Shown: piece after piece, positions 1 to 5,074 of the stretch
Position numbering within the stretch: the first letter of the stretch is position 1
Layout: each line of letters begins with the position of its first letter
Source of the DNA: an uncultured Clostridia bacterium
GTDB lineage: Bacteria; Bacillota; Clostridia; Christensenellales; DUVY01
Length of the DNA stretch: 5,074 bases
NCBI GenBank assembly: GCA_937895465.1
Contig: CALAYY010000098.1
Location: forward strand, 1-5,074
Direction of reading: 5' to 3'
Position numbers and translations under genes: made by a program
The notes under the pieces: generated by a model
Database searches by the model: none
The model's input: only the letters and a program-made list of their open reading frames with translations
What the model was told of the DNA's origin: nothing

Positions 1-2
1 TA

Positions 3-206
3 AATTGTGTCTGCCCGGGCGTTATAAAAACAGATATGCTTAATGAGTATTCACATAATGACCTAAAAGACCTTGCTGATAGAACACCCCTTAACAGATT
101 GGGAACGCCTGAGGATGTTGCCAAGGTTATTAATTTTTTGGCATCAAATGATGCAGACTTTATTACTGGTCAGGTTTTGAATATTGACGGTGGATTTATA
201 ATATAA
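3..206 (+). CDS. C-terminal part of a short-chain dehydrogenase/reductase (FabG-like or YmfI-like), 5' end outside window
   Basis: The open frame gives the last 67 residues of a classical SDR, ending at TAA 204-206. Visible family marks are the PG motif after the catalytic region (residues 5-6 of the fragment) followed by a KTDM stretch, then RLGTPEDVA (32-40), NFLAS (44-48) and the terminal ITGQVLNIDGG (54-64). In this family the PG segment contacts the nicotinamide cofactor and the C-terminal GG segment closes the substrate pocket. The Rossmann glycine motif and the Ser-Tyr-Lys catalytic residues lie upstream and cannot be seen. The wording fits 3-oxoacyl-ACP reductase (FabG, fatty-acid elongation). 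Clostridial and bacillar YmfI-type reductases, which act on modified EF-P, share the same C-terminal pattern, so the substrate is undecided. A hairpin with a T-run follows 26 bases after the stop, suggesting this is the last gene of its transcript. The SDR family is near certain; the exact function is not. Confidence 0.9.
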   Translation, partial: NCVCPGVIKTDMLNEYSHNDLKDLADRTPLNRLGTPEDVAKVINFLASNDADFITGQVLNIDGGFII

Positions 207-232
207 TTAATTTTAATTTTTTTATCATTTTT

Positions 233-283
233 TCCTTGATTTTTCATATATAAACATTGATATATAAAATTCAAGGATTTTTT
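233..283 (+). terminator. Hairpin plus T-run between the SDR gene and alr; probable intrinsic terminator overlapping the alr ribosome-binding site
   Basis: The arms TCCTTGA (233-239) and TCAAGGA (271-277) pair perfectly. After a T/T mismatch (240/270), 241-244 pairs with 266-269. After a bulged C at 245, ATATAT 246-251 pairs with 260-265, leaving an 8-base loop (252-259). That gives 17 pairs in total, G/C only near the base of the stem. Six T residues follow at 278-283, the layout of a Rho-independent terminator for the upstream SDR gene. The stem is mostly A/T, so strength is uncertain. The 3' arm carries AAGGA, the Shine-Dalgarno of alr, and the T-run is its spacer, so the same structure could instead, or also, mask alr translation. 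Confidence 0.65.
273..277 (+). promoter_or_regulatory. Shine-Dalgarno (AAGGA) of alr, buried in a hairpin arm
   Basis: AAGGA lies 8 bases upstream of the TTG at 286. An in-frame TAA sits directly before that TTG (283-285), so no upstream start is possible. This site decides the TTG start. All five bases are paired in the hairpin spanning 233-277, which could reduce ribosome access in read-through transcripts from the SDR gene. Confidence 0.75.
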
Positions 284-285
284 AA

Positions 286-1368
286 TTGATAAAGGCTGTT
301 GTTAATCTTAAACATATTCAACATAATTTTAATATTTTAAAAGCTAATACAGATTCTAAAATTTGTGCTGTAATTAAGGCGGATGCTTACGGACACGGGC
401 TTACTAAAACAGCCTTGGCATTATCTCATGCAGATTGTTTTGGGGTCGCTAGGCCTTGTGAGGCGCTTGAATTAAGAGATGCAGATATAACTAAGGATAT
501 TTTGATATTAGGCGGCTATGATAATGAATCAGAATTAGATGAGTTATTTAAAAATAATATTATAATTTCAATTCATTCTGAAGAAGAATTAAGATATATA
601 AAAAAAGCCGCTAAACGCTTCCAAGGTAATGTTAGAGTACACTTGAAGGTTGACAGCGGAATGCATAGATTGGGCATTCAAAGTCAAAAAGAACTTATTA
701 ATATTCTTAATGATATCTCTATAATTGATAATGTCAGATGTGAAGGCATTTATACTCATTATTCAACATCTGATTCGGATATTGAATATCTTGAACAGCA
801 GTATAATAACTTTAATTTAATAACTGACGGTCTAAATATAGAAAGGCATTCAGCAAATTCAGCGGCAGTCTTTTGCAATCAAAAATATCATATGGATATG
901 GTAAGAGCTGGAATATTATTATACGGCTATATAGGAAATGACAAGCTTATGACTAAAGACGGTAAAGCCTTGTCAGAAATACTTATTCCTGCTATGAATA
1001 TAACTACTGATATTATTCAGCTAAAGACAATTGATAAAGGAAGCTTTGTAGGATATGATAAAGGCTTTATAACTGACAAAGATTTGAAAATTGCTATAAT
1101 TTCTTTAGGTTATGGGGACGGATATCCAAGACTAAATAATGCCGGATATGTTATAATAAATAAAACAAAATGTAGAATCTTAGGCAAGGTCTGTATGGAT
1201 TCAACAATTGTTGATATAACTCAAGCCGGCAAAGTATCGCCCAAAGATAAGGTTATAGTCTTAGGGGAAAACTTGAGTGCGAAGACTGTTGCAGGATGGA
1301 ATAACACAATAAGTTATGATATACTTTGTGCAATAACAAAACGGGTAAAAAAAGAATGGATTAACTAG
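286..1368 (+). CDS. alr: Alanine racemase, PLP-dependent (TTG start)
   Basis: Interconverts L- and D-alanine in the cytoplasm, supplying D-Ala for peptidoglycan precursors. The product has 360 residues, slightly shorter than the usual 370-390. The N-terminal barrel carries the PLP motif VIKADAYGHG (29-38), with Lys31 as the Schiff-base lysine. Lys121 and Arg128 in LKVDSGMHRLG match the carbamylated Lys129 and the PLP-contacting Arg136 of the Geobacillus stearothermophilus enzyme, with the same spacing of seven. Tyr276 in SLGYGDGYPR is the second catalytic base (Tyr265 there), and CMD (303-305) matches the substrate-entry Met-Asp pair. All key residues are present, so it should be active. The TTG at 286 is forced: an in-frame stop lies immediately before it, the next in-frame ATG is at codon 127, and AAGGA stands 8 bases upstream. 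The frame from TTG gives the expected N-terminal VNLKHIQHN pattern. The following gene starts 22 bases after the stop. Confidence 0.97.
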   Translation: MIKAVVNLKHIQHNFNILKANTDSKICAVIKADAYGHGLTKTALALSHADCFGVARPCEALELRDADITKDILILGGYDNESELDELFKNNIIISIHSEEELRYIKKAAKRFQGNVRVHLKVDSGMHRLGIQSQKELINILNDISIIDNVRCEGIYTHYSTSDSDIEYLEQQYNNFNLITDGLNIERHSANSAAVFCNQKYHMDMVRAGILLYGYIGNDKLMTKDGKALSEILIPAMNITTDIIQLKTIDKGSFVGYDKGFITDKDLKIAIISLGYGDGYPRLNNAGYVIINKTKCRILGKVCMDSTIVDITQAGKVSPKDKVIVLGENLSAKTVAGWNNTISYDILCAITKRVKKEWIN

Positions 1369-1380
1369 CCTTTTTACCTT

Positions 1381-1384
1381 GGAG
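1381..1384 (+). promoter_or_regulatory. Shine-Dalgarno (GGAG) that sets the start of the membrane protein gene at ATG 1391
   Basis: GGAG is followed by a 6-base spacer and ATG 1391. The frame is also open from a TTG at 1379, which would add four residues, but that codon directly abuts GGAG and has no ribosome-binding site of its own. The ATG start is therefore preferred. Confidence 0.8.
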
Positions 1385-1390
1385 AAAATA

Positions 1391-1984
1391 ATGAAAAACA
1401 CATCAAAAGATAATAACGGTATAAGCTATATATTTTCTAGAGGATTATTTGTAATATTGATTGGCTTGATTTTTGATTTGACTGCATTTCCCTCTCTTTT
1501 GATAAAAAGTAATTTTTGGGCAATATTATTTTCTATACTGATTATGTTACCTTTTCTATATGTGATATTTATTATAGGTAAAATAACAGGTGAACATTGT
1601 TTCAAGGCAATCAGAAAAAACAGTCTAAAAATTCAACAAGGCGAGACTGTAACAAGATCCCAAAGGTTTTTAGAATACCATTGGGCAAAAGGCTTTTTGT
1701 TTTGTGCGCTTTATCCATTATGGCAGATCATTTTATTAGTATTAGGTATTATCTTAAAAAATTCAATTCTTACTGGTATAGTCAATTTATATAATATGAG
1801 TTTTATGTCTATATTATCTGTTGCTGGATTATACAAACCAGGTGCTGATTTATTTGATTTGTTATTTTTAATTATTATATTAATAGTTCCCATAATTTTT
1901 GAAGCTGGATATATTATTGCCGCAGAAAAATTAAAAAGACAGCATCGTGAAATAGCACAGGAAATCAAATTGTTTAACAGTTAA
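1391..1984 (+). CDS. Unrecognised integral membrane protein with four to five predicted transmembrane helices
   Basis: The product has 197 residues and I do not recognise the family. Hydrophobic stretches suitable for membrane helices lie at about 19-39, 42-64, 101-123 and 154-178. A weaker one at 126-147 makes the count four or five. The first two helices are joined by a tight turn. Between helices 2 and 3 is a polar, basic loop (about 64-100, with several Lys/Arg), which by the positive-inside rule is probably cytoplasmic. The C-terminal tail (180-197, KLKRQHREI) is charged and probably also cytoplasmic. No catalytic motif, nucleotide-binding site or cleavable signal peptide is evident. It lies 22 bases after alr and 12 bases before rsmD on the same strand, so it is probably cotranscribed. 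Position alone does not show a role in cell-wall synthesis. The start at ATG 1391 is chosen over TTG 1379 because GGAG lies 7-10 bases before it. Confidence 0.85.
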   Translation: MKNTSKDNNGISYIFSRGLFVILIGLIFDLTAFPSLLIKSNFWAILFSILIMLPFLYVIFIIGKITGEHCFKAIRKNSLKIQQGETVTRSQRFLEYHWAKGFLFCALYPLWQIILLVLGIILKNSILTGIVNLYNMSFMSILSVAGLYKPGADLFDLLFLIIILIVPIIFEAGYIIAAEKLKRQHREIAQEIKLFNS

Positions 1985-1996
1985 AAAGAAAAAAAG

Positions 1997-2548
1997 ATGA
2001 GAATAATAAGCGGAAAACATAGAGGAAGAAAATTAATTTCACCAAAAGACCAATTAGTCCGTCCTACTCAAGATCGGATAAAAGAGGCATTATTTAATAT
2101 AATTCAAAATAACATTAATAATTCAAAATTTTTGGATTTGTTTGCAGGAAGCGGAGCGATGGGAATAGAGGCTATAAGCCGCGGCGCAATAGCAGCTTTT
2201 TGTGACCAAAACATACAATCTGTAAAGCTTCTTAAGTCCAATCTCAAGCTTATCAATGAATCAGCAGATGTTTATAATTATGATGCAATAGAGTGCATAA
2301 GACGCTTAAATGAAAAGAACGAAAAATTTGATTTTTTATATATTGATCCACCATATATGAGTAATTTGGAAACTGAAGTATTGCAAACATTAATAAAATA
2401 TCCTATAATGAATAAAAATGCAAAAATTATAATAGAGCATAAAGCTGATAAAGAAATAGATGTTTCTTATCAGCACTATAGTGTTAGTGATGTAAGAAGA
2501 TACGGGATTACAAAACTTACATTTTTAGAGATTTCGGAGAATAAATGA
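1997..2548 (+). CDS. rsmD: 16S rRNA (guanine-966-N2)-methyltransferase RsmD
   Basis: Transfers a methyl group from S-adenosylmethionine to N2 of the guanine equivalent to G966 of E. coli 16S rRNA, near the P-site, during small-subunit assembly. The product has 183 residues, a normal length. The N-terminus MRIISGKHRGRKL (1-13) and the following RPTQDRIKEALFNII (22-36) are hallmarks of the family. The SAM-binding motif I, LDLFAGSGAMG, is at 46-56, and the catalytic DPPY motif is at 117-120 in YIDPPY. Both are intact. The start ATG 1997 has only a weak purine-rich ribosome site (AAAGAAAAAAAG) in the 12-base gap after the membrane protein gene, which suggests translational coupling or modest expression. 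The 3' end overlaps coaD by 4 bases (ATGA), the usual rsmD-coaD arrangement in Bacillota. Confidence 0.96.
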   Translation: MRIISGKHRGRKLISPKDQLVRPTQDRIKEALFNIIQNNINNSKFLDLFAGSGAMGIEAISRGAIAAFCDQNIQSVKLLKSNLKLINESADVYNYDAIECIRRLNEKNEKFDFLYIDPPYMSNLETEVLQTLIKYPIMNKNAKIIIEHKADKEIDVSYQHYSVSDVRRYGITKLTFLEISENK

Positions 2549-3024
2549 ACGCAGTATTTGCAGGAACGTTTGATCCTTTTACACTTGGACATTTGGATAT
2601 TGCCAAAAGAGCTGCCAAGATATACGACAAGGTTTTTATCGCTATAGCAAAAAGTGATGAAAAACACTGTATGTTTGACCTTGCTAAGCGTGAAGAAATA
2701 GTAAAGGTTTCCTTAGCTTGCATAAAAAATGTGCATATTTATGCTTTTGACGGTTTGCTTACTGAGTTTTGTAAAGAGCGCAAGTGCAATATTTTGGTTA
2801 GAGGACTTCGTACAGTCAATGACTTTGAATATGAACGTGCATTGGCATTTGTATATAAGGATTTGAACCCTGAAATTGAAAGTGTGTTTTTTATTAACAA
2901 TCCTAATTATTCTCACATTCATAGCAGCCTTATACGGCAGTTAATTGTTCATAAAGCTGATATATCTTCTATGGTACATGAAGATGCGGTAAAGCTTATA
3001 TTCGAGTTTAATAAGGGGATGTAA
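2545..3024 (+). CDS. coaD: Phosphopantetheine adenylyltransferase (PPAT), with divergent active-site positions
   Basis: Joins ATP and 4'-phosphopantetheine to give dephospho-CoA, the penultimate step of CoA synthesis. The product has 159 residues, as usual for the family. The nucleotidyltransferase motif GTFDPFTLGH is at 7-16 (His16 matches E. coli His18). Lys40 matches Lys42, and Arg86 in LVRGLRTVNDFEYE matches Arg88, so the ATP and phosphate contacts are kept. Two usually conserved spots differ by hand alignment: the MN pair (Asn106 in E. coli) is Val-Tyr at 103-104, and the ISSS motif reads IHSS, with His126 for the first Ser. The KKP segment is also KHC at 40-42. ATG 2545 overlaps the rsmD stop and has its own GGAG at 2536-2539, five bases upstream, so coupled translation is likely. 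The next gene begins directly after its TAA. The family is secure; full activity is inferred. Confidence 0.95.
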   Translation: MNAVFAGTFDPFTLGHLDIAKRAAKIYDKVFIAIAKSDEKHCMFDLAKREEIVKVSLACIKNVHIYAFDGLLTEFCKERKCNILVRGLRTVNDFEYERALAFVYKDLNPEIESVFFINNPNYSHIHSSLIRQLIVHKADISSMVHEDAVKLIFEFNKGM

Positions 3025-3480
3025 ATGGATTTTTATGATTTGTTATTAGAATTAGAAAATGAATTTATAGATTCAGAAAAAGGCATTTTTGGTAAAAAAG
3101 TTAATGCACAAAGATGTGTTAACCTTATTGAAAACTTAAAACATGCTTTTCCGTCTGTTATAAAAGACGCTAATTATGTTGTATCCAATAAAGAAGAAAT
3201 AATTATAGAAGCTGAGAGAAAAGCTAATCAAATTTTAAAAGAAGCAGAAACTCATGCCAATGTAATAGTAAAAAATTCGGAGATAATGAAAAGGGCAGAA
3301 GCTAATGCACAGGCTCATTTTGAAAATGTAAGATTTGCTTGTGATGACTCAATTAATAAGTCTGCAGCCATTATTTATACGATGTTTGAAGACATGGAAG
3401 ATTTTTTAAAAAACATGCTGGAAATCTTAAAACAAAACCGAGACGAAATGGTTAACGGTTTGAAAGACAGCAACAGATAA
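3025..3480 (+). CDS. Small helical coiled-coil protein of the type found after coaD in Clostridia
   Basis: The product has 151 residues, is soluble by composition, and has no signal peptide or membrane segment. The N-terminal part (1-50) includes a DLLLELENEF helix and a short GKKVNAQRCVNLIENL segment. From about 54 to 105 it is a long helix rich in Ala, Glu and Lys (for example EAERKANQILKEAE at 62-75) of the kind seen in stalk subunits of ATP synthases and in DivIVA-like proteins. A second helical stretch (112-146) follows. Comparable clostridial proteins encoded after coaD are often labelled vacuolar ATPase subunit H or ATP synthase B-like. That label reflects coiled-coil similarity only, and no ATPase genes lie here. 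ATG 3025 directly follows the coaD TAA, with a GGGG ribosome site at 3015-3018 inside the coaD end. Its function is unknown; a scaffold or division-related role is only a guess. Confidence 0.88.
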   Translation: MDFYDLLLELENEFIDSEKGIFGKKVNAQRCVNLIENLKHAFPSVIKDANYVVSNKEEIIIEAERKANQILKEAETHANVIVKNSEIMKRAEANAQAHFENVRFACDDSINKSAAIIYTMFEDMEDFLKNMLEILKQNRDEMVNGLKDSNR

Positions 3481-3506
3481 AAGCTAAAAAATAGGAGTTA
3501 CATTAA

Positions 3507-4532
3507 ATGTTTTCTTTAGTTAAGACCATTGACCAACCCAAAAAAATCAAAGAATTATTGCCCTTGACTGAGGAGCAGAAGGCAATAAAACACATAAGGG
3601 ATTTGGAAGTTGCCAAGATAATACGCGGAGAAAGCGACAAGCTTTTGTTAATAATCGGACCTTGCAGTGCTGACAATGAAAATGCTGTTTTGGATTATAT
3701 CGGCAGACTGACAGAAGTTGCTAGACAGATTCAGGACAAGGTCTTTATAGTCCCCAGAATATACACCAATAAGCCTAGAACAAGGGGAGAGGGATATAAG
3801 GGCATGATGCACCAACCTGACCCTGAAAAAGAAACTGATATACAAAACGGAATTATAGCGTTAAGGCACTTGCATCTTCGTGCTTTGCAGGAGTTTTCTA
3901 TGTCATGTGCAGACGATATGTTGTATCCAGAAAACCATTATTATGTTGATGACCTTATTTCTTATGTGGCTGTAGGAGCAAGGTCTGTAGAAAATCAGCA
4001 GCATAGACTTGTGGCAAGCGGAATAGGTATGCCTACAGGCATGAAAAACCCTATGAACGGTAGCGTTCATGTATTATTAAACTCTATTTATGCCGCCCAA
4101 ATTCCCAACGAATTCAAATTTAATTTTTGGCAGGTTAAGACTGACGGCAATCCTTTGGCTCATGCTATTTTGAGAGGAGCAGTAGATACAAACGGAGTTA
4201 ATATTCCTAACTATCATTATGAGGATATAGTAAAATTTGCTGCACTTTATGAAGCAAGCGGACTTGAATATCCTGCTATCGTAATTGATACTAACCATTC
4301 CAATTCAGGCAAAAATCCTATTGAGCAAGTGCGAATTGTTAAAGAAGTTTTGGCTAACAAAAAGGCAAGCTCATCTTTTGGAAAGTATTTAAAAGGTTTT
4401 ATGATAGAAAGCTATTTGCAGGACGGTCATCAGGATGTTGACGGCAAGGAATACGGCATGTCGATAACAGATGCATGTCTTGGTTGGGAAAAGACAGAAA
4501 GGCTGTTATATTATATAGCTGAGAATGTTTGA
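3507..4532 (+). CDS. Type I 3-deoxy-7-phosphoheptulonate (DAHP) synthase, first of a tandem pair
   Basis: Condenses phosphoenolpyruvate and erythrose-4-phosphate to DAHP, the first step of the shikimate pathway to aromatic amino acids. The 341 residues match the AroF/AroG/AroH class. By hand alignment to E. coli AroG, the metal ligands are Cys53 (GPCS), His264 (DTNHSNSGK), Glu301 (MIESYLQDG) and Asp322 (SITDACLGWE). The PEP/phosphate residues are Arg84 and Lys89 (PRIYTNKPRT), Arg159 (GARS), Lys180 (GMKN) and Arg223 (ILRG). All are present, so it should be active. Asp137 stands where the downstream copy and AroG have Glu. The residue matching AroG Ser180, part of the Phe effector site, is Gly174, so effector specificity cannot be carried over. 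AGGAG (3493-3497) lies 9 bases before ATG 3507. The gene is 26 bases after the coiled-coil gene, and 44 bases separate it from the second copy. Isozyme letter (aroF, G or H) cannot be assigned. Confidence 0.96.
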   Translation: MFSLVKTIDQPKKIKELLPLTEEQKAIKHIRDLEVAKIIRGESDKLLLIIGPCSADNENAVLDYIGRLTEVARQIQDKVFIVPRIYTNKPRTRGEGYKGMMHQPDPEKETDIQNGIIALRHLHLRALQEFSMSCADDMLYPENHYYVDDLISYVAVGARSVENQQHRLVASGIGMPTGMKNPMNGSVHVLLNSIYAAQIPNEFKFNFWQVKTDGNPLAHAILRGAVDTNGVNIPNYHYEDIVKFAALYEASGLEYPAIVIDTNHSNSGKNPIEQVRIVKEVLANKKASSSFGKYLKGFMIESYLQDGHQDVDGKEYGMSITDACLGWEKTERLLYYIAENV

Positions 4533-4563
4533 TTCATAGTTAATTATTATGTCTATAAAAGGC

Positions 4564-4567
4564 AGGA
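4564..4567 (+). promoter_or_regulatory. Shine-Dalgarno (AGGA) supporting a TTG start for the second DAHP synthase
   Basis: AGGA lies 9 bases upstream of TTG 4577, the same spacing as the AGGAG of the first copy. In the coding frame an upstream stop (TAA 4556-4558) comes before any ATG, and the ATG at 4567 is out of frame and stops after two codons. The TTG is thus the only plausible start. Confidence 0.75.
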
Positions 4568-4576
4568 TGTTTTAAA

Positions 4577-5074
4577 TTGTTCAAAATAATAAAAGAAATA
4601 GATTCTCCTGAAAAAATAAGAGAATATACCCCTGTACCGCAAGAGCTGCAGTTGATAAAGAAAAAGCGTGATCAGGAAGTAATAGATATTATAAGCGGTA
4701 AAGATTCAAGATTATTATTAATAATCGGACCTTGCAGTGCTGATAACGAAAACGCTGTTTTGGAATATGTCAGAAGGCTAAGCAAATTACAGGAAAAGGT
4801 TAAAGATAAGATATTTATTGTGCCGAGAATTTATACCAATAAACCCAGAACACGTGGAGAAGGGTATAAAGGTATGCTTCATCAGCCTGATCCCAACAGC
4901 GCAACAGATATACAAGAAGGCATTTTGGCATTGAGGAGAATGCATATTCATGCTATAAAAGAGTCTGGTCTGACGGCTGCTGACGAGATGCTGTATCCGG
5001 ATAATTATGCTTATGTAGAAGACCTTTTGACCTATATATCAATAGGCGCGCGCTCATCAGAAAACCAACAACAC
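4577..5074 (+). CDS. Second type I DAHP synthase, N-terminal 166 residues, cut by the window end (TTG start)
   Basis: Same reaction as the preceding gene: PEP plus erythrose-4-phosphate to DAHP. The visible 166 codons align without gaps to residues 1-166 of the first copy, with about 100 identities by hand count (60%). The shared motifs are GPCSADNENAVL (51-62, metal ligand Cys53), PRIYTNKPRTRGEGYKGM (83-100, Arg84 and Lys89) and GARS (157-160, Arg159). Identity is low at 1-30 and 121-137. Position 137 is Glu, in ADEM, against Asp in the first copy. The start is TTG 4577: an in-frame TAA at 4556 excludes longer forms, AGGA lies 9 bases upstream, and residue 1 aligns with Met1 of the first copy. 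The remaining metal ligands (His, Glu, Asp) lie beyond the window. No clear terminator separates the copies, so cotranscription is likely. The pair probably represents differently regulated isozymes, which is inference. Confidence 0.94.
   Translation, partial: MFKIIKEIDSPEKIREYTPVPQELQLIKKKRDQEVIDIISGKDSRLLLIIGPCSADNENAVLEYVRRLSKLQEKVKDKIFIVPRIYTNKPRTRGEGYKGMLHQPDPNSATDIQEGILALRRMHIHAIKESGLTAADEMLYPDNYAYVEDLLTYISIGARSSENQQH

Noticed and set aside
236..266. Possible sigma-A promoter (TTGATT, then TATA-rich sequence) ahead of alr
   Set aside because: In such A/T-rich DNA these hexamers are expected by chance. Here they coincide with the hairpin, and spacing options vary from 17 to 19, so no single promoter can be supported.
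207..285. Riboswitch or T-box leader upstream of alr
   Set aside because: The gap is only 79 bases, is nearly all A/T, and has no conserved T-box or riboswitch core; a single hairpin explains it.
1344..1378. Inverted repeat GGTAAAAA / TTTTTACC across the alr stop codon, considered as an intrinsic terminator
   Set aside because: The stem has only 8 pairs, mostly A/T, with a 19-base loop. No T-run follows: the next bases are the ribosome site of the following gene. It is probably incidental.
1379..1390. TTG 1379 as the start of the membrane protein gene
   Set aside because: It has no ribosome-binding site of its own and overlaps the spacing to GGAG, which fits ATG 1391 well.
1597..1968. Overlapping open frames inside the membrane protein gene, on both strands
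   Set aside because: They lack ribosome sites and family resemblance, and they lie wholly inside a better-supported gene, so they are chance frames.
2476..2922. Minus-strand open frames opposite rsmD and coaD
   Set aside because: Their translations show no recognisable motif, and they lie opposite genes with intact family motifs.
3025..3480. Calling the coiled-coil protein a V-type or F-type ATPase subunit
   Set aside because: Similarity is limited to generic Ala/Glu-rich helix, there is no membrane anchor, and no other ATPase genes are present.
3648..4298. Minus-strand open frames opposite the first DAHP synthase
   Set aside because: They are shadows of a strongly conserved plus-strand enzyme, with no start context or motif of their own.
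4529..4559. Possible promoter (TTGATT plus TCTATA/TATAAA) between the two DAHP synthase genes
   Set aside because: Spacing is ambiguous (17 or 19). The start site would fall on or next to the ribosome-binding site, and the match is no better than background for this composition.

Overview
The window reads as chromosomal core-metabolism DNA from a low-G+C Gram-positive bacterium, most likely of the class Clostridia. The evidence is the strong A/T bias (roughly one third G+C by eye), clear AGGAG/GGGG-type Shine-Dalgarno sequences, two TTG start codons, the rsmD-coaD-coiled-coil gene order typical of clostridial genomes, and DAHP synthases of the type seen in clostridia and lactobacilli. TGA acts as a stop and Trp is coded by TGG, so the standard bacterial code applies. 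I cannot name a genus.

Layout, all on the + strand: (1) 3-206, the C-terminal end of a short-chain dehydrogenase/reductase (FabG-like or YmfI-like) that begins before the window. (2) 207-285, an A/T-rich gap with a 17-bp hairpin followed by a T-run. It looks like an intrinsic terminator, but its 3' arm also holds the Shine-Dalgarno of the next gene. (3) 286-1368, alanine racemase (alr) with a TTG start. (4) 1391-1984, an unrecognised small membrane protein. (5) 1997-2548, rsmD, a 16S rRNA guanine methyltransferase. (6) 2545-3024, coaD, phosphopantetheine adenylyltransferase, overlapping rsmD by 4 bases. (7) 3025-3480, a helical coiled-coil protein starting directly after the coaD stop. (8) 3507-4532, a complete type I DAHP synthase. 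(9) 4577-5074, the first 166 codons of a second, tandem DAHP synthase cut by the window edge.

From alr onward the genes are co-directional, with gaps of -4 to 44 bases and no convincing terminator between them. They may form one transcription unit covering D-alanine for peptidoglycan, rRNA modification, CoA synthesis and entry to the shikimate pathway. There is no sign of mobile elements, CRISPR arrays, RNA genes or phage.

I do not see a new biological system here. The points most worth checking are the tandem pair of DAHP synthases (about 60% identical over the visible part), the hairpin that merges a terminator with the alr ribosome-binding site, the unusual substitutions in the CoaD active-site motifs, and the unidentified membrane protein.
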